From contig JAHABL010000005.1 in assembly GCA_018376445.1 (NCBI GenBank), forward strand, positions 1 to 64,000: a stretch of DNA of 64,000 nt. The letters are read 5' to 3'. Below, piece after piece: positions 52,213-61,167 of this stretch. A program made the position numbers and the translations under genes. Every line of letters starts with the position of its first letter. Within the stretch, counting starts at the first letter, position 1. A model generated the notes under the pieces. It was not told where the DNA came from, did not search any database, and saw only the letters and a list, made by a program, of their open reading frames with translations. This DNA is from Mycobacteriales bacterium (GTDB lineage: Bacteria > Actinomycetota > Actinomycetes > Mycobacteriales > Mycobacteriaceae).

Positions 52213-54138
52213 ATGTCGCGCAGAGCACTCCGTTCCGTCAACGCTGCCCTCGGCTGGGTCAACCTATGGTGCATTGTGCTCACCTGCGTCCTCCTGTGGC
52301 CCCTCTTCAAACGCGGCTACCTCCTCACCCGCGATGCCGTCTCCACCCCCCGCTCCTACATCACCCCCTCCGCCCTCGGCATTGGAGACACCACTGCTCG
52401 CGCTGTCCCCCAAGACGCCTTCCTCGCCATCGTCTCCCAATTCATGGACGGTGGCCTGGCCGTCAAAATCCTCCTCTTCCTCGCCCTTATCCTCGCCGGC
52501 CTCGGCGCCGCCTGCCTCGGCTGGTACTTCCTCTTCCCCGGAACCCGCGGGCAAGCACTTGCCCAGGGTCTCGTCGCCGCCACCTTCGCCATCTGGAACC
52601 CCTTCGTGGTCGAACGCCTTCTGCAAGGGCACTGGTCACTGCTGGTGGGCTATGGGGCACTCCCCTGGATCGGCCTCACTGGCACCATGGTGATGTCCCC
52701 CGGCCGCTACACTCGCCTCACCGCCTGGGCCGCACTAGCCGCCTCCATGGCGGTCGCTGGCTTCACCCCCACCGGTGCCGTCATGGGCATCATATTCGCC
52801 GTCATCTCCGTCGGCCTCCCCAAACGCCCCATCGACGTGGCGGAACTCCGTCTCGCCATCGACCACACCTCCAGCCCCCTCAAATACTGGCAGCGCGTGC
52901 TAGTGGTGTTGGCTATCGGACTACTCGTCACCCTCCCCTGGCTCTACCCTTCCTTCCTACAGGTCGCCCACAACGGGCCCGCCTCACTGTCGGACAGCAC
53001 CGGCATCTCCGCCTTTGCCGCCCGCGGAGAAGGCCCACTGGGGTCCCTGGGGACGTTCTTCTCTCTCGTCAGCCTGGGCGGAATTTGGAACGCAGACGTA
53101 GTGCCGGCTAGCCGCTCCAGCTTCTTCATCTTTTTCGCCCTGGCACTCCAGCTAGTGCTGTTGGGCATTGGTGTGTGGCGGTTCCGGCGCTCCAAGACGC
53201 GTCGGCTCGTCTACCTGTGGACGGGTGGTGCACTCTTCGCTACGCTCATTGTCACTTTCTTCTCCTACCCCTTCGGTACCCAAGTAGCAGTGTGGCTGGT
53301 GGAGCATATCCCGGGGGCAGGCCTGTTCCGCGACACCCAGAAGTGGATGGCGCTGATGATGCCGATCTATGCGGTGCTCATGAGTGCCTGTGCCCGCACT
53401 GTCTACGAGTTCAGCTATCGCCACAAAGTGTTTGGGACGCGGGTGGACACGCGGGGGGCGATCGCACTGCTCTGCATGCTCATTATTGTGATGCTTCCCG
53501 ACGCGCCGCTAGCTACCGGAAAACACCTGCAGCCGGTCATCTACTCCTCCTCCTGGAACGAGATCATTAAGGCGGTGGAGGGGAGCAACGGCGACATGGC
53601 GGTGCTGCCCGCCGGACAATTACGTGTCTTTGACCACGCCGAGAACCGGCCCGTGCTGGACCCCGCCCCCCGACTGGTGCCGGTAGAAGTATTGAACGCC
53701 GACGATCTGCCAGTACAAATGACGCGCACCCTTGACGGCCAGGATGAGCACAACACGGTGGTGGTACGCGGTGAGAATCTGCGCGCCCACCACGTGGAGC
53801 AGGCGCTGCTGCAGGGTGCGCCAGCTGGTGTACTGGCCTCCCTTGGTGTGCGCTGGGTGCTCATTGAGAGTGTGGTGGCGCCGAAGGTTCCGGACACTCT
53901 GGAGTTTCGCAATACGCTGCGGGGGCTGGAGCCGGTGGTAACGGCGCCCGATCTTACCCTCTACCGGGTGCCGGGGATCGTCAGCCGCGACTACTCCCCC
54001 ACCCGCTGGGAGTGGGCCTTCGCATTCACCTTCCACATTGTGTGGCTGCTCTTAATGCTGGTGGGCTACACCGCCATGACCTGGCTCATCGTTAAGGACC
54101 GGAAGCGTGCCGCGAAGGCCTCCCAGGAGAATCCGTAG
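52213..54138 (+). CDS. Polytopic GT-C-like membrane protein (Rv0226c-like)
   Basis: The 641-residue protein has about twelve helices. A first outer loop contains RDAVSTPRSYITPSALGI (about 40-57), and a later loop contains FRDTQKWMALMMPIYAVL, a pattern seen in GT-C arabinosyl- or mannosyltransferases. A soluble domain of about 150 residues lies before the final helix. Its place between GT4/methyltransferase and flippase/pgfA matches mycobacterial Rv0226c from memory, which has no established activity. Start ATG at 52213, divergent from the flippase. The last 73 nt overlap the convergent GT4 gene. Confidence 0.7.
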   Translation: MSRRALRSVNAALGWVNLWCIVLTCVLLWPLFKRGYLLTRDAVSTPRSYITPSALGIGDTTARAVPQDAFLAIVSQFMDGGLAVKILLFLALILAGLGAACLGWYFLFPGTRGQALAQGLVAATFAIWNPFVVERLLQGHWSLLVGYGALPWIGLTGTMVMSPGRYTRLTAWAALAASMAVAGFTPTGAVMGIIFAVISVGLPKRPIDVAELRLAIDHTSSPLKYWQRVLVVLAIGLLVTLPWLYPSFLQVAHNGPASLSDSTGISAFAARGEGPLGSLGTFFSLVSLGGIWNADVVPASRSSFFIFFALALQLVLLGIGVWRFRRSKTRRLVYLWTGGALFATLIVTFFSYPFGTQVAVWLVEHIPGAGLFRDTQKWMALMMPIYAVLMSACARTVYEFSYRHKVFGTRVDTRGAIALLCMLIIVMLPDAPLATGKHLQPVIYSSSWNEIIKAVEGSNGDMAVLPAGQLRVFDHAENRPVLDPAPRLVPVEVLNADDLPVQMTRTLDGQDEHNTVVVRGENLRAHHVEQALLQGAPAGVLASLGVRWVLIESVVAPKVPDTLEFRNTLRGLEPVVTAPDLTLYRVPGIVSRDYSPTRWEWAFAFTFHIVWLLLMLVGYTAMTWLIVKDRKRAAKASQENP

Positions 54139-55211
54139 GCTCGCTGCTGGGCCGCCTCCCCCATCTGGGCACACAGCTGCGGATTGTCGATGAGCCGCTG
54201 CGTGGCCTCCCGGAACCCCTCCAGGCTATCCACCAGCAGACCCGTCACCCCATCCACCACAGAGTCAGTAAGCCCGGCGGAACTGCGGTAGCCGATGGTG
54301 GGCACACAGTGTTGTGCCGCTTCCATGACAGCCAAACCCCAGCCTTCTTTCCGGGAAGGCATGAGATGAAGGTGCGCTTGCGCGAGGAGCTGGTGTTTGC
54401 GGGTGTCGGTGACATGTCCGTGGAAGGTGACCTGCTGGGCGGTGAGGCCACAGCGGCGGGCATGCTGGCGCAGTTCCGCCTCCCACCAGCCGCTACCGAT
54501 AATGTCCAAGTGGAGATGAGGGTAGCTGGGTAGTAGCGCGGCTAGGGTGGTGAGAGCGTGTTCGAGTTGCTTGTGGGGGACAAGACGGGAGAGAGTGACG
54601 AGGCGTAGCGTTGCGTCTCCCTCCAGTGGTGCGAGGCGGACCGGCTGATCGGCGCTGAGGGGGGTACATCCGTTGGGTACCACCGCAATGCGAGCCGCGT
54701 CCACGCCCAACCGCTGGAGTTCCCGCTTCGAGGCCTCCGATACGGTGATGTAATGGCAGTCGCGGTGTACGCGGGGCGAGAGCCAAGACTCTAGCCACCA
54801 GCCCAGCTGCGCCAACCCTGGCCCCGCTACTGGCCACTGTTCGTGGTGGCAATGGTGTTCCAGGATGATGACGGGGGCGGGGCTCACCAAATGGGCGAAA
54901 AACGGTACCCCGTTTTGAGTGTCGATGATGACGTCCGGCACACCCATGTCCGCTAAGGGCCCGCGACCCCAACGGGCGCAGACGAGCGCCGCCAGCGCTC
55001 GCGGATAGACGGTGATGCGGTTACCGCCGCGGCTGAACCGGATGCCGTTATGGTCTTGTTGGGCGGGTGCGCCCGGGTAGGCGGCGGTGCGGTAATACAC
55101 CCGGTGCCCGGCGTTGGCGAGGGCCTCCCCCATGGTTTCCAGGTAGTGTTCGGAGCCGCCGCCCTGGGGGTGGCCGCTGTCGCGCCAGCACAGCAGTAAT
55201 ACTGTGGCCAT
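54066..55211 (-). CDS. GT4-family glycosyltransferase (Rv0225-like)
   Basis: The 381-residue cytoplasmic enzyme has the GT-B layout: N-domain start with GGGSEHYLETMGEALANAGH (split about 17-36), VSEASKRELQRLGVDAARIAVVPNG (about 169-193), LSRLVPHKQLEHAL (about 217-230) and the donor-site motif PSRKEGWGLAVMEA with Glu-x7-Glu geometry (about 295-308). Donor and acceptor are unknown; the setting suggests phosphatidylinositol-mannoside, arabinan or related lipid-linked glycan assembly. The ATG at 55211 has AAGGAG 4 nt upstream. It is divergent from the methyltransferase at 55317 and overlaps the Rv0226c-like gene end. Confidence 0.88.
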   Translation of the reverse strand: MATVLLLCWRDSGHPQGGGSEHYLETMGEALANAGHRVYYRTAAYPGAPAQQDHNGIRFSRGGNRITVYPRALAALVCARWGRGPLADMGVPDVIIDTQNGVPFFAHLVSPAPVIILEHHCHHEQWPVAGPGLAQLGWWLESWLSPRVHRDCHYITVSEASKRELQRLGVDAARIAVVPNGCTPLSADQPVRLAPLEGDATLRLVTLSRLVPHKQLEHALTTLAALLPSYPHLHLDIIGSGWWEAELRQHARRCGLTAQQVTFHGHVTDTRKHQLLAQAHLHLMPSRKEGWGLAVMEAAQHCVPTIGYRSSAGLTDSVVDGVTGLLVDSLEGFREATQRLIDNPQLCAQMGEAAQQRAYGFSWEAFAARFRSLTMSQVMAV

Positions 55212-55316
55212 GGGGCTCCTTCCTGTCCCCTCCAACCTACCTGGCGGCGCCGCGCACTGCACCAGCCGGCATGTTTCATCCGGCCTTCCTGGCGCTCTGC
55301 CCGGTAGGCTTACAGT

Positions 55317-56114
55317 GTGACCTCTACCCCGCCTGCTTTCCGCGCTCTGCGCCACCGTGCCACGTTGGCCCGCTCGTGGGCTTTGCTCACCAGTTTCCCC
55401 GATGAACAGCGCCACCCGGACCGTTTCTACAGCAACCTTGCCAGCGATACTGCGGACGTCATTGAACTGCTGTGGGAGGGGACGACGGGAGGCTCGCTGG
55501 CGGGGACGACGGTGCTGGATGTGGGCGGTGGGCCCGGCTATTTCGGCCGCGAGTTTGGGCGGCGGAGTGTGCGCTACATTGGCTGCGAGCCAGATCTACG
55601 GGAACTCCACGCGGCCGGCTTGCCGCTGGAGCAGCAGGTGCGGGGACTGACCGTGCAGGGTTCCGGCATGGATTTGCCGTTTGCTAGCGATGCGGTGGAC
55701 GTGGTGTATTCCAGCAATGTGGTGGAGCATGTTCCAGAGCCGTGGCGGATGTGCGATGAGATGGTTCGGGTGTGCCGGCCGGGTGGGCTTATCGTGGTGA
55801 GCTACACCCTGTGGTACGGGCCTTTTGGGGGGCACGAGATGGGGCTCACCCACTATCTGGGCGGGGAGAGAGCGCGGCGGTTGTATGAGTGGCGGCATGG
55901 GCACCCGCCGAAGAATTATTTTGGTCGGTCGCTGTTTGCGGTGGGCTGCCGGGAGGGTATGGAGTGGGCCCGCCTTCAGCCTGATGCGGAGGTGGTGGGG
56001 TTCTTTCCCCGCTACCACCCGGGTTGGGCGTGGTGGATGGTGAATGTGCCGGGGTTCCGGGAGGTGGCGGTGAGCAACCTGGTGACGGTGCTGCGGAAGC
56101 GGGAGGTGCCTTAG
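55317..56114 (+). CDS. SAM-dependent class I methyltransferase (Rv0224c-like)
   Basis: The 265-residue protein has a Rossmann methyltransferase fold: motif I VLDVGGGPGYFGREFG (about 66-81), acidic residue in YIGCEPDLREL, motif SGMDLPFASDAVDVVYSSNVVEHV (about 116-139) and RVCRPGGLIVVSYT. The substrate is unknown; in this gene set it may methylate an envelope sugar or lipid. The start is GTG, 105 nt from the divergent GT4 gene. Its stop overlaps that of the convergent GH183-like gene by 4 nt. Confidence 0.88.
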   Translation: MTSTPPAFRALRHRATLARSWALLTSFPDEQRHPDRFYSNLASDTADVIELLWEGTTGGSLAGTTVLDVGGGPGYFGREFGRRSVRYIGCEPDLRELHAAGLPLEQQVRGLTVQGSGMDLPFASDAVDVVYSSNVVEHVPEPWRMCDEMVRVCRPGGLIVVSYTLWYGPFGGHEMGLTHYLGGERARRLYEWRHGHPPKNYFGRSLFAVGCREGMEWARLQPDAEVVGFFPRYHPGWAWWMVNVPGFREVAVSNLVTVLRKREVP

Positions 56115-57613
56115 CGGCGGACAATGCCGGGCTTAGGCGGGAATCCGTTGGGGAAGAGGAACTTCGCGATTTCCCCCCGGTTGTCTTCCGGTACGTAGGT
56201 GTAGGCCAGTTTCTCCATGTGGTGGACGGTCGGCAGCATCGCCTTCACGGTGGACACCTGGTAGGGCAGCCACGAGGAGAGGGTGAAGAAGACGGTCTGG
56301 CCGCTCTGATTGGGCAGGAAGTAGGGGTTGTAAATCTTCGCCCGCTGGGTGGGGATGAGCAGGTAGCGGTTGGTCCAGTTGATGAGGTCCTTAGAGTAGC
56401 GCAGGTAGATGTTGTCGCCGTTGCCGAGGGTGAGCATCATGAAGCGCTTAAGGCGCGGGTTCCATTGGACGGTGAGTTCGGAGATGCGGCCGGGGATGAC
56501 GGGGGCTGCGGCGGCGGGGTCGTCCTTAATCCACTTTTTGCCGTTCCAGTATTCCCAGGCGTGGAGTTCTTCGAAGGAGCGGGCGGGGACGCGAGCCAGG
56601 TATCCGTCACCCATGCGCCCATTGGGGGTACAGAATTCGTAGACGTAGCGGCCGTGTTTGAGAAAGGCGCCCATCTGGAAGTTGGCGAAGCCACCGCTGT
56701 TGGGCCGGAAGATGTGGGTGGGCTGCCAGGTTTGGCCGTAGTCGGTGGAGCGGTAAATGTGGGAGAAGTTGGTGGTCCACATGCCGGGGTCGCCCCAGCG
56801 GCGGATGGACATGAAGTCGATGTATTGGACGCCGTGGAGGGACATGGCGGCGGTGGGGATCTTGGAGAGTTCGCGGTTGTGGCCGTGTCCAGAGTTGACG
56901 ATTTCTTCGGCTTTGTTTTCGTAACCGGTGAAGAATTGGGTGGTGCGGACGTTGTAGGGGTTGTTGACGTCTGCCCAGGCGAGGGCGGAGCCGCGGAAGC
57001 GGCTCATGGGGCCGAAGTGGCCGGGACCGTAATTGTCGCCGAAAGCGATAAGGGTGCGGCCATTTCCGGCGTCCCAGGTGATGCCGACGTCGGCGCCCCA
57101 CACTCCGGCGTCACGGGAGACGTTATTGGCGGAGGCGATACCGACCAGCGGTTTACCCACGATTTCTGCGTTGGCGGCGTCGAGTTTAGTGACGCTGGTG
57201 TAGCGGCTGAGACTGAGGACAAGGTTAGCGCGGGCGAAGTTACCGCCCAGCATTTTCGCTGGTTCGGTGATGAGTTCTTGGCCAGCGCGGTCGGGGAGAA
57301 AGATGATGTGGAGTGGGTCGAGGGGAGAGAGGTCGCCGCGTCCGATGCTGGCGGGGGAGATGAGGTTGTTGGCACCGATGAGGTCGTGGGGGATGGTGGA
57401 GTGGTCGCGGAGGGCTGCGCGGTTGTGTTGTGCGAGTTCGAGTGCGCTGGGGTAGCCGGCACGGGCGGCGCTACGGGTGTCTTGGATGGTGATGGGGGTG
57501 ACGGAGCTATCTGCGGCGGTGGCGGGGGTGAGGGTGGTGAGGACAACGGCACCCGTGATGGTGGAAGCTAGCACAGCCGTAAGACTGGTGTTAATGATGC
57601 GATTATTGCGCAC
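56111..57613 (-). CDS. Secreted DUF4185 / GH183-like D-arabinan hydrolase
   Basis: The 500-residue protein begins at GTG 57613 (AAGGAG 8 nt upstream) with a signal peptide ending near TPATA/AD (about 34). The mature part matches DUF4185, whose members are now classed as GH183 endo-D-arabinofuranases acting on mycobacterial arabinan. The family hallmark VWGADVGITWDAGNGRTLIAFGDNYG (split about 160-185) has the conserved acidic residues, and repeated blade-like stretches (HIYRSTDYGQTWQPTH) suggest a five-bladed propeller. It is transcribed toward the methyltransferase and close to pckG. Placing a D-arabinan hydrolase in the aftD cluster suggests arabinogalactan remodelling. Confidence 0.8.
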   Translation of the reverse strand: MRNNRIINTSLTAVLASTITGAVVLTTLTPATAADSSVTPITIQDTRSAARAGYPSALELAQHNRAALRDHSTIPHDLIGANNLISPASIGRGDLSPLDPLHIIFLPDRAGQELITEPAKMLGGNFARANLVLSLSRYTSVTKLDAANAEIVGKPLVGIASANNVSRDAGVWGADVGITWDAGNGRTLIAFGDNYGPGHFGPMSRFRGSALAWADVNNPYNVRTTQFFTGYENKAEEIVNSGHGHNRELSKIPTAAMSLHGVQYIDFMSIRRWGDPGMWTTNFSHIYRSTDYGQTWQPTHIFRPNSGGFANFQMGAFLKHGRYVYEFCTPNGRMGDGYLARVPARSFEELHAWEYWNGKKWIKDDPAAAAPVIPGRISELTVQWNPRLKRFMMLTLGNGDNIYLRYSKDLINWTNRYLLIPTQRAKIYNPYFLPNQSGQTVFFTLSSWLPYQVSTVKAMLPTVHHMEKLAYTYVPEDNRGEIAKFLFPNGFPPKPGIVRR

Positions 57614-57656
57614 AGATGTTCTCCTTGTGGCAAATTTGATCACCAGTATTGTAGCA

Positions 57657-57694
57657 ATAGTGCCCCCCACTACCGAGATAGTGGGGGGCACTAT
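57657..57694. terminator. Terminator after pckG
   Basis: A perfect 16-bp stem (57657-57672 with 57679-57694) with a 6-nt loop CCGAGA stands 39 nt beyond the pckG stop and 44 nt before the GH183-like start. No long U-run follows on either strand, but stem strength makes termination likely. Confidence 0.75.
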
Positions 57695-57732
57695 TTATGC
57701 TTGTGAACTCAGAGGGAGCTCAGCGAGTCCGA

Positions 57733-59559
57733 TTAAGCCTCAGCAATACGTTGCTTGAGGGCTTCGTACTCGTCGTGAACTTCCTGCGGAACCTTCGGGC
57801 CAAGCTTCTCGAACCAGGCATCGAGGTCGGGAAGCTCGCGCTCCCAGTCAGCCTTGTTCACAACGAGAGCAGACTTGACGTCGTCCTCGGTGTAGCCTTC
57901 GAGGCCGGAGAGGTCGAGGTCCTCAACGCGGGCAGTCTGGCCGACGATGGTCTCGTCAGCTTCGACGCGGCCTTCAAGGCGGTCGACGATCCACTTGAGG
58001 ACACGGCTGTTGTCGCCGAAGCCGGGCCACAGCCACTTGCCGTCATCGTTCTTGCGGAACCAGTTCACGTAGAACACCTTGGGCATCTTGTCGCCGCCCT
58101 TGACGCCCATGTCGACCCAGTGCTGCAGGTAGTCGCCAACGTTGTAGCCAATGAAGGGGATCATAGCCATGGGGTCACGACGGATAGAGCCGACCTGGCC
58201 TTCAGCGGCAGCGGTCTGGCCGGAGGACAGGGTGGCGCCGATGTACACGCCGTGGTTCCAGCTATAGGCCTCGGAGACCAGCGGAACGGTATCGGGGCGG
58301 CGGCCACCGAAGAGGATGGCGGAAACCGGAACGCCCTTGGGGTCGTTGAACTCTTCAGCGGTAACCGGGCACTGGGTAATCGGCACGGTGTAGCGGGAGT
58401 TCGGGTGTGCGGCCGGGGTATCGGACTCGGGGGTCCAGTCATTGCCATGCCAGTCGGTGAGGTGGGCCGGGGCGTCGCCCATTTCCTCCCACCAGACGTC
58501 GCCGTCATCGGTGAGGGCAACGTTGGTGAAGATGCAGTTACCGGGCTCCATGGAACGCATGGCGTTCGGGTTGGAGTTGTAGTTGGTGCCGGGGGCAACA
58601 CCGAAGAAGCCGTTCTCGGGGTTGACGGCGTAGAGGCGGCCGTCTTCGCCGAAGCTCATCCAGGAGATGTCGTCGCCAACAACCTCAGCCTTCCAGCCGG
58701 GGATGGTGGGCTGCAGCATGGCGAGGTTGGTCTTGCCACATGCGGACGGGAAGGCGGCACAGATGTAGTAGGCCTTACCTTCGGGGGAGGTGAGCTTCAG
58801 GATGAGCATGTGCTCAGCCATCCAGCCTTCGTCGCGGGCCATGACAGATGCGATACGCAGGGCGTAGCACTTCTTGCCGAGGAGGGCGTTGCCGCCGTAG
58901 CCGGAGCCGAAGGACCAGATCTCACGATCCTCGGGGAAGTGGGTGATGTACTTGGTTTCGTTGCAGGGCCACGAAACATCTTCCTGGCCTTCAGCGAGAG
59001 GAGCGCCAACGGAGTGCACGCCGCGGACGAAGTCGCCGTCCTTGCCGATCTTCTCGAGGGCAGCGGCACCCATGCGGGTCATGATGCGCATGGAGACGAC
59101 CACGTAGGCGGAGTCAGAGATTTCAATGCCGAGCTTGGGATCATCGGCACCGAGGGGACCCATGCAGAAGGGGATGACGTACATGGTACGGCCCTTCATG
59201 CAGCCCTTGTACTGCTCGAGCATTTCTTCGCGCATGGCCTTGGGCTCGGCCCAGTGGTTGGTGGGGCCGGCACCGTCTTCGGTCTCGGAGCAGATGAAGG
59301 TGCGGGACTCAACACGGGCAACGTCAGCAGGATCAGAAAGAGCGAGGAAGGAGTTCGGCTTCTTCTCGGGGTTTAGCTGGGTGAAGGTGCCAGCGTCAAC
59401 GAGTTCTTGGGTCAGTCGGTCCCATTCTTCCTGGGAACCGTCGCAGAAAACGACCTGGTCGGGGGTCATGACCTCGGCCCACCGGGCGACGAAGTCAATG
59501 ATTTTTTCATTCTCAGTGGGGATGGTTCCCTCGAAGCCTGGAATGGTCTTTTCAGTCAT
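57733..59559 (-). CDS. pckG: Phosphoenolpyruvate carboxykinase (GTP)
   Basis: The 608-residue enzyme interconverts oxaloacetate and PEP with GTP, the gluconeogenic step in actinobacteria. The P-loop-like kinase-1a motif AAFPSACGKTNLAML (about 270-284), the metal/oxaloacetate segment GVHSVGAPL, WPCNETKYITHFPE and the kinase-2 EVVGDDISWM (about 292-301) are all present. Length is normal for the GTP class. The upstream region holds a CRP/GlxR-like half-dyad (59663-59678). Confidence 0.97.
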   Translation of the reverse strand: MTEKTIPGFEGTIPTENEKIIDFVARWAEVMTPDQVVFCDGSQEEWDRLTQELVDAGTFTQLNPEKKPNSFLALSDPADVARVESRTFICSETEDGAGPTNHWAEPKAMREEMLEQYKGCMKGRTMYVIPFCMGPLGADDPKLGIEISDSAYVVVSMRIMTRMGAAALEKIGKDGDFVRGVHSVGAPLAEGQEDVSWPCNETKYITHFPEDREIWSFGSGYGGNALLGKKCYALRIASVMARDEGWMAEHMLILKLTSPEGKAYYICAAFPSACGKTNLAMLQPTIPGWKAEVVGDDISWMSFGEDGRLYAVNPENGFFGVAPGTNYNSNPNAMRSMEPGNCIFTNVALTDDGDVWWEEMGDAPAHLTDWHGNDWTPESDTPAAHPNSRYTVPITQCPVTAEEFNDPKGVPVSAILFGGRRPDTVPLVSEAYSWNHGVYIGATLSSGQTAAAEGQVGSIRRDPMAMIPFIGYNVGDYLQHWVDMGVKGGDKMPKVFYVNWFRKNDDGKWLWPGFGDNSRVLKWIVDRLEGRVEADETIVGQTARVEDLDLSGLEGYTEDDVKSALVVNKADWERELPDLDAWFEKLGPKVPQEVHDEYEALKQRIAEA

Positions 59560-59662
59560 CTGTCACTCCTACAAGTAATTGATGTCATGCTCCATGTTAA
59601 TGACCTATGGCAATAAGAGCACATCGAGGTTTGGTGATTTGGGGGTAACTCCCTATATGAAG

Positions 59663-59678
59663 TGTGACACAGGACACA
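59663..59678. promoter_or_regulatory. Possible CRP/GlxR-type site upstream of pckG
   Basis: TGTGACACAGGACACA differs from TGTGA-N6-TCACA at one position. It lies about 105 nt upstream of pckG, a gene controlled by GlxR-type regulators in corynebacteria. The match is direct; regulation is inferred. Confidence 0.35.
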
Positions 59679-59717
59679 CCATCACTAGTAGAGCCTGAGT
59701 CACACTAGTGAGGTGTG
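59675..59717 (-). terminator. Hairpin after the three-gene operon
   Basis: CACACC(A)TCACTAGT (59675-59689) pairs with ACTAGTGAGGTGTG (59704-59717), a 14-bp stem with one bulge and a 14-nt loop. It lies 27 nt beyond the stop at 59744 and probably ends that operon before pckG. It partly overlaps the CRP-like site. Confidence 0.6.
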
Positions 59718-59743
59718 CCTATGAAACACATGTCAACCAGGGT

Positions 59744-60298
59744 TTAGAGGGAACCATCCCGGGGCAAACTGGGCGGGTAGGGGAGCTTCCATCGCTTGTT
59801 GGTGCCGTCGAAGCAAATGTTCTGCAGATGGTCAACGATCCCGTCCGCATCCTCGTCGCTGAAGATCAGCATGCCATCTTCATAACCCAAGGTTGCGCAA
59901 TGGTTTTCATCAATCTGAATGGCAAAACAAAGCTTCCCAAGTTCCATGTACATTTCACCGGGGCGTATCGCATCAGTATCGCCATGTTCAATTGGGCGCA
60001 TGATTTCGTCACCATTGGAAGCGAACGACGTCACACCAGTCTCGCCGGTGGGGTCAATAATGCCCACCCCCACCAAATGGGCGGGACCTGTCGTCATCTC
60101 GCCGGGATCAAAAAATGTGATATCCGGCTCATATTCGTTGTCGTAGTCCCAACAGATGCCCTCATCGGTGATGTACTCGCCGGTTTCGGGATCTACAGGG
60201 GCGTTCATGGGGATGGGCACCCACTGGTTTCCCATGGCGTCAGTCACCACGAAGGCGGACCCAAGCCAGGGGTCGAAGGGAATCTCGAAGTCGGACAT
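59744..60298 (-). CDS. Acidic protein of unknown function (operon gene 3)
   Basis: The 184-residue protein has no signal peptide or membrane helix and is rich in Asp, Glu and aromatic residues (FEIPFDPWLG, ICWDYDNEYEPDITFFDPGEM, GYEDGMLIFSDEDADGIVDHLQNICFDG). It looks like a compact cytoplasmic beta-rich domain. I recognise no family. It is the third gene of a minus-strand operon (61864 to 59744), 41 nt after the membrane protein gene, and a hairpin follows it. Confidence 0.75.
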   Translation of the reverse strand: MSDFEIPFDPWLGSAFVVTDAMGNQWVPIPMNAPVDPETGEYITDEGICWDYDNEYEPDITFFDPGEMTTGPAHLVGVGIIDPTGETGVTSFASNGDEIMRPIEHGDTDAIRPGEMYMELGKLCFAIQIDENHCATLGYEDGMLIFSDEDADGIVDHLQNICFDGTNKRWKLPYPPSLPRDGSL

Positions 60299-60339
60299 GG
60301 TGCTCTACTTTCTGTGGAAATGTGTGGAGTCTGAGGGGG

Positions 60340-61167
60340 TCACGCGCGCGTCTCCTCAGCGGATGTCACCAGCGCTTCAACGGTGTCTGAGTCGGTTGAC
60401 ACGCTGGCATCGCAGTCGTGGTCCAAAACCAGGGCCACGCGGCGGGGTACAAGACTGGAAACAGTGGTTCCTGCCGCAGGCCAGACGCAGTCAACTGCGA
60501 GAGGGCGGTCAGTATCGGAAGTGGCGTCGTCGTTCTCTGCAGAGTTGTTGTCCCGCATCGCATCGAAGAGAGTGCCCGAGAAGAACCACTTCGCCATAAG
60601 TTCCTCCACACGGCGATTCATCTCGCTGCGCACCCCAGTGATGAGCAGACTCTGAATCTTCTCTTCGTGTTGGCGATACCGCAGCATCGCCACAATGCCC
60701 ATGAACATCAGACCCACGACGATAGCCGCCAAGATCCACCATGAGCCGTGCAGGCTCACTCCGGAGTAATCCAGGACGAACACGACACCACGGACAACAC
60801 CAATGCCGGCAGCAAGGGAGAGCACAGAAGGTGCCACCACATCAAGTCCGACATTGGGCACTCTAGTGGTCAACTCACACTGCTGGCCGGCCACCTCGTC
60901 AACGGTGGCGAGCAGATCCTGTGAGATAGTGTCCCTCAGTCGAGGCGACACCAGATCGGCGATGGTGAGTTGCAGCAGCGTCATCGACTCATAGGAGCGT
61001 TGCCGCCACTGCTCTACCGGGTTCTCCCCGGGCTGCAGCGCATCCTGAGTCCATCTGTCGATGGCGGTTCGTACTTGGACGCGCTGCATTCCCAGGTTTT
61101 CGTCGCGTTTCTTGCGGTAATGCTTTTCGAGATAGGTACACGTGTGCACCCAAAGGTCACTTGCCAC
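60340..61167 (-). CDS. Two-helix membrane protein of unknown function (operon gene 2)
   Basis: The product of about 275 residues has a charged N-terminal cytoplasmic part (about 1-118) with predicted amphipathic helices, two adjacent membrane helices (about 118-140, VLSLAAGIGVVRGVVFVLDY; about 146-166, WWILAAIVVGLMFMGIVAML) and a cytoplasmic C-terminal part of about 105 residues that ends acidic. No family is recognised. I chose GTG 61167, with GGAGG 4 nt upstream; TTG 61170 is the alternative. The start lies within the end of the upstream gene, so the two are translationally coupled. Confidence 0.7.
   Translation of the reverse strand: MASDLWVHTCTYLEKHYRKKRDENLGMQRVQVRTAIDRWTQDALQPGENPVEQWRQRSYESMTLLQLTIADLVSPRLRDTISQDLLATVDEVAGQQCELTTRVPNVGLDVVAPSVLSLAAGIGVVRGVVFVLDYSGVSLHGSWWILAAIVVGLMFMGIVAMLRYRQHEEKIQSLLITGVRSEMNRRVEELMAKWFFSGTLFDAMRDNNSAENDDATSDTDRPLAVDCVWPAAGTTVSSLVPRRVALVLDHDCDASVSTDSDTVEALVTSAEETRA

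Noticed and set aside
56024..57571. A 515-codon plus-strand frame opposite the GH183-like gene
   Set aside because: Gly/Val/Asp-rich antisense shadow; the minus strand has a signal peptide and the DUF4185 signature.
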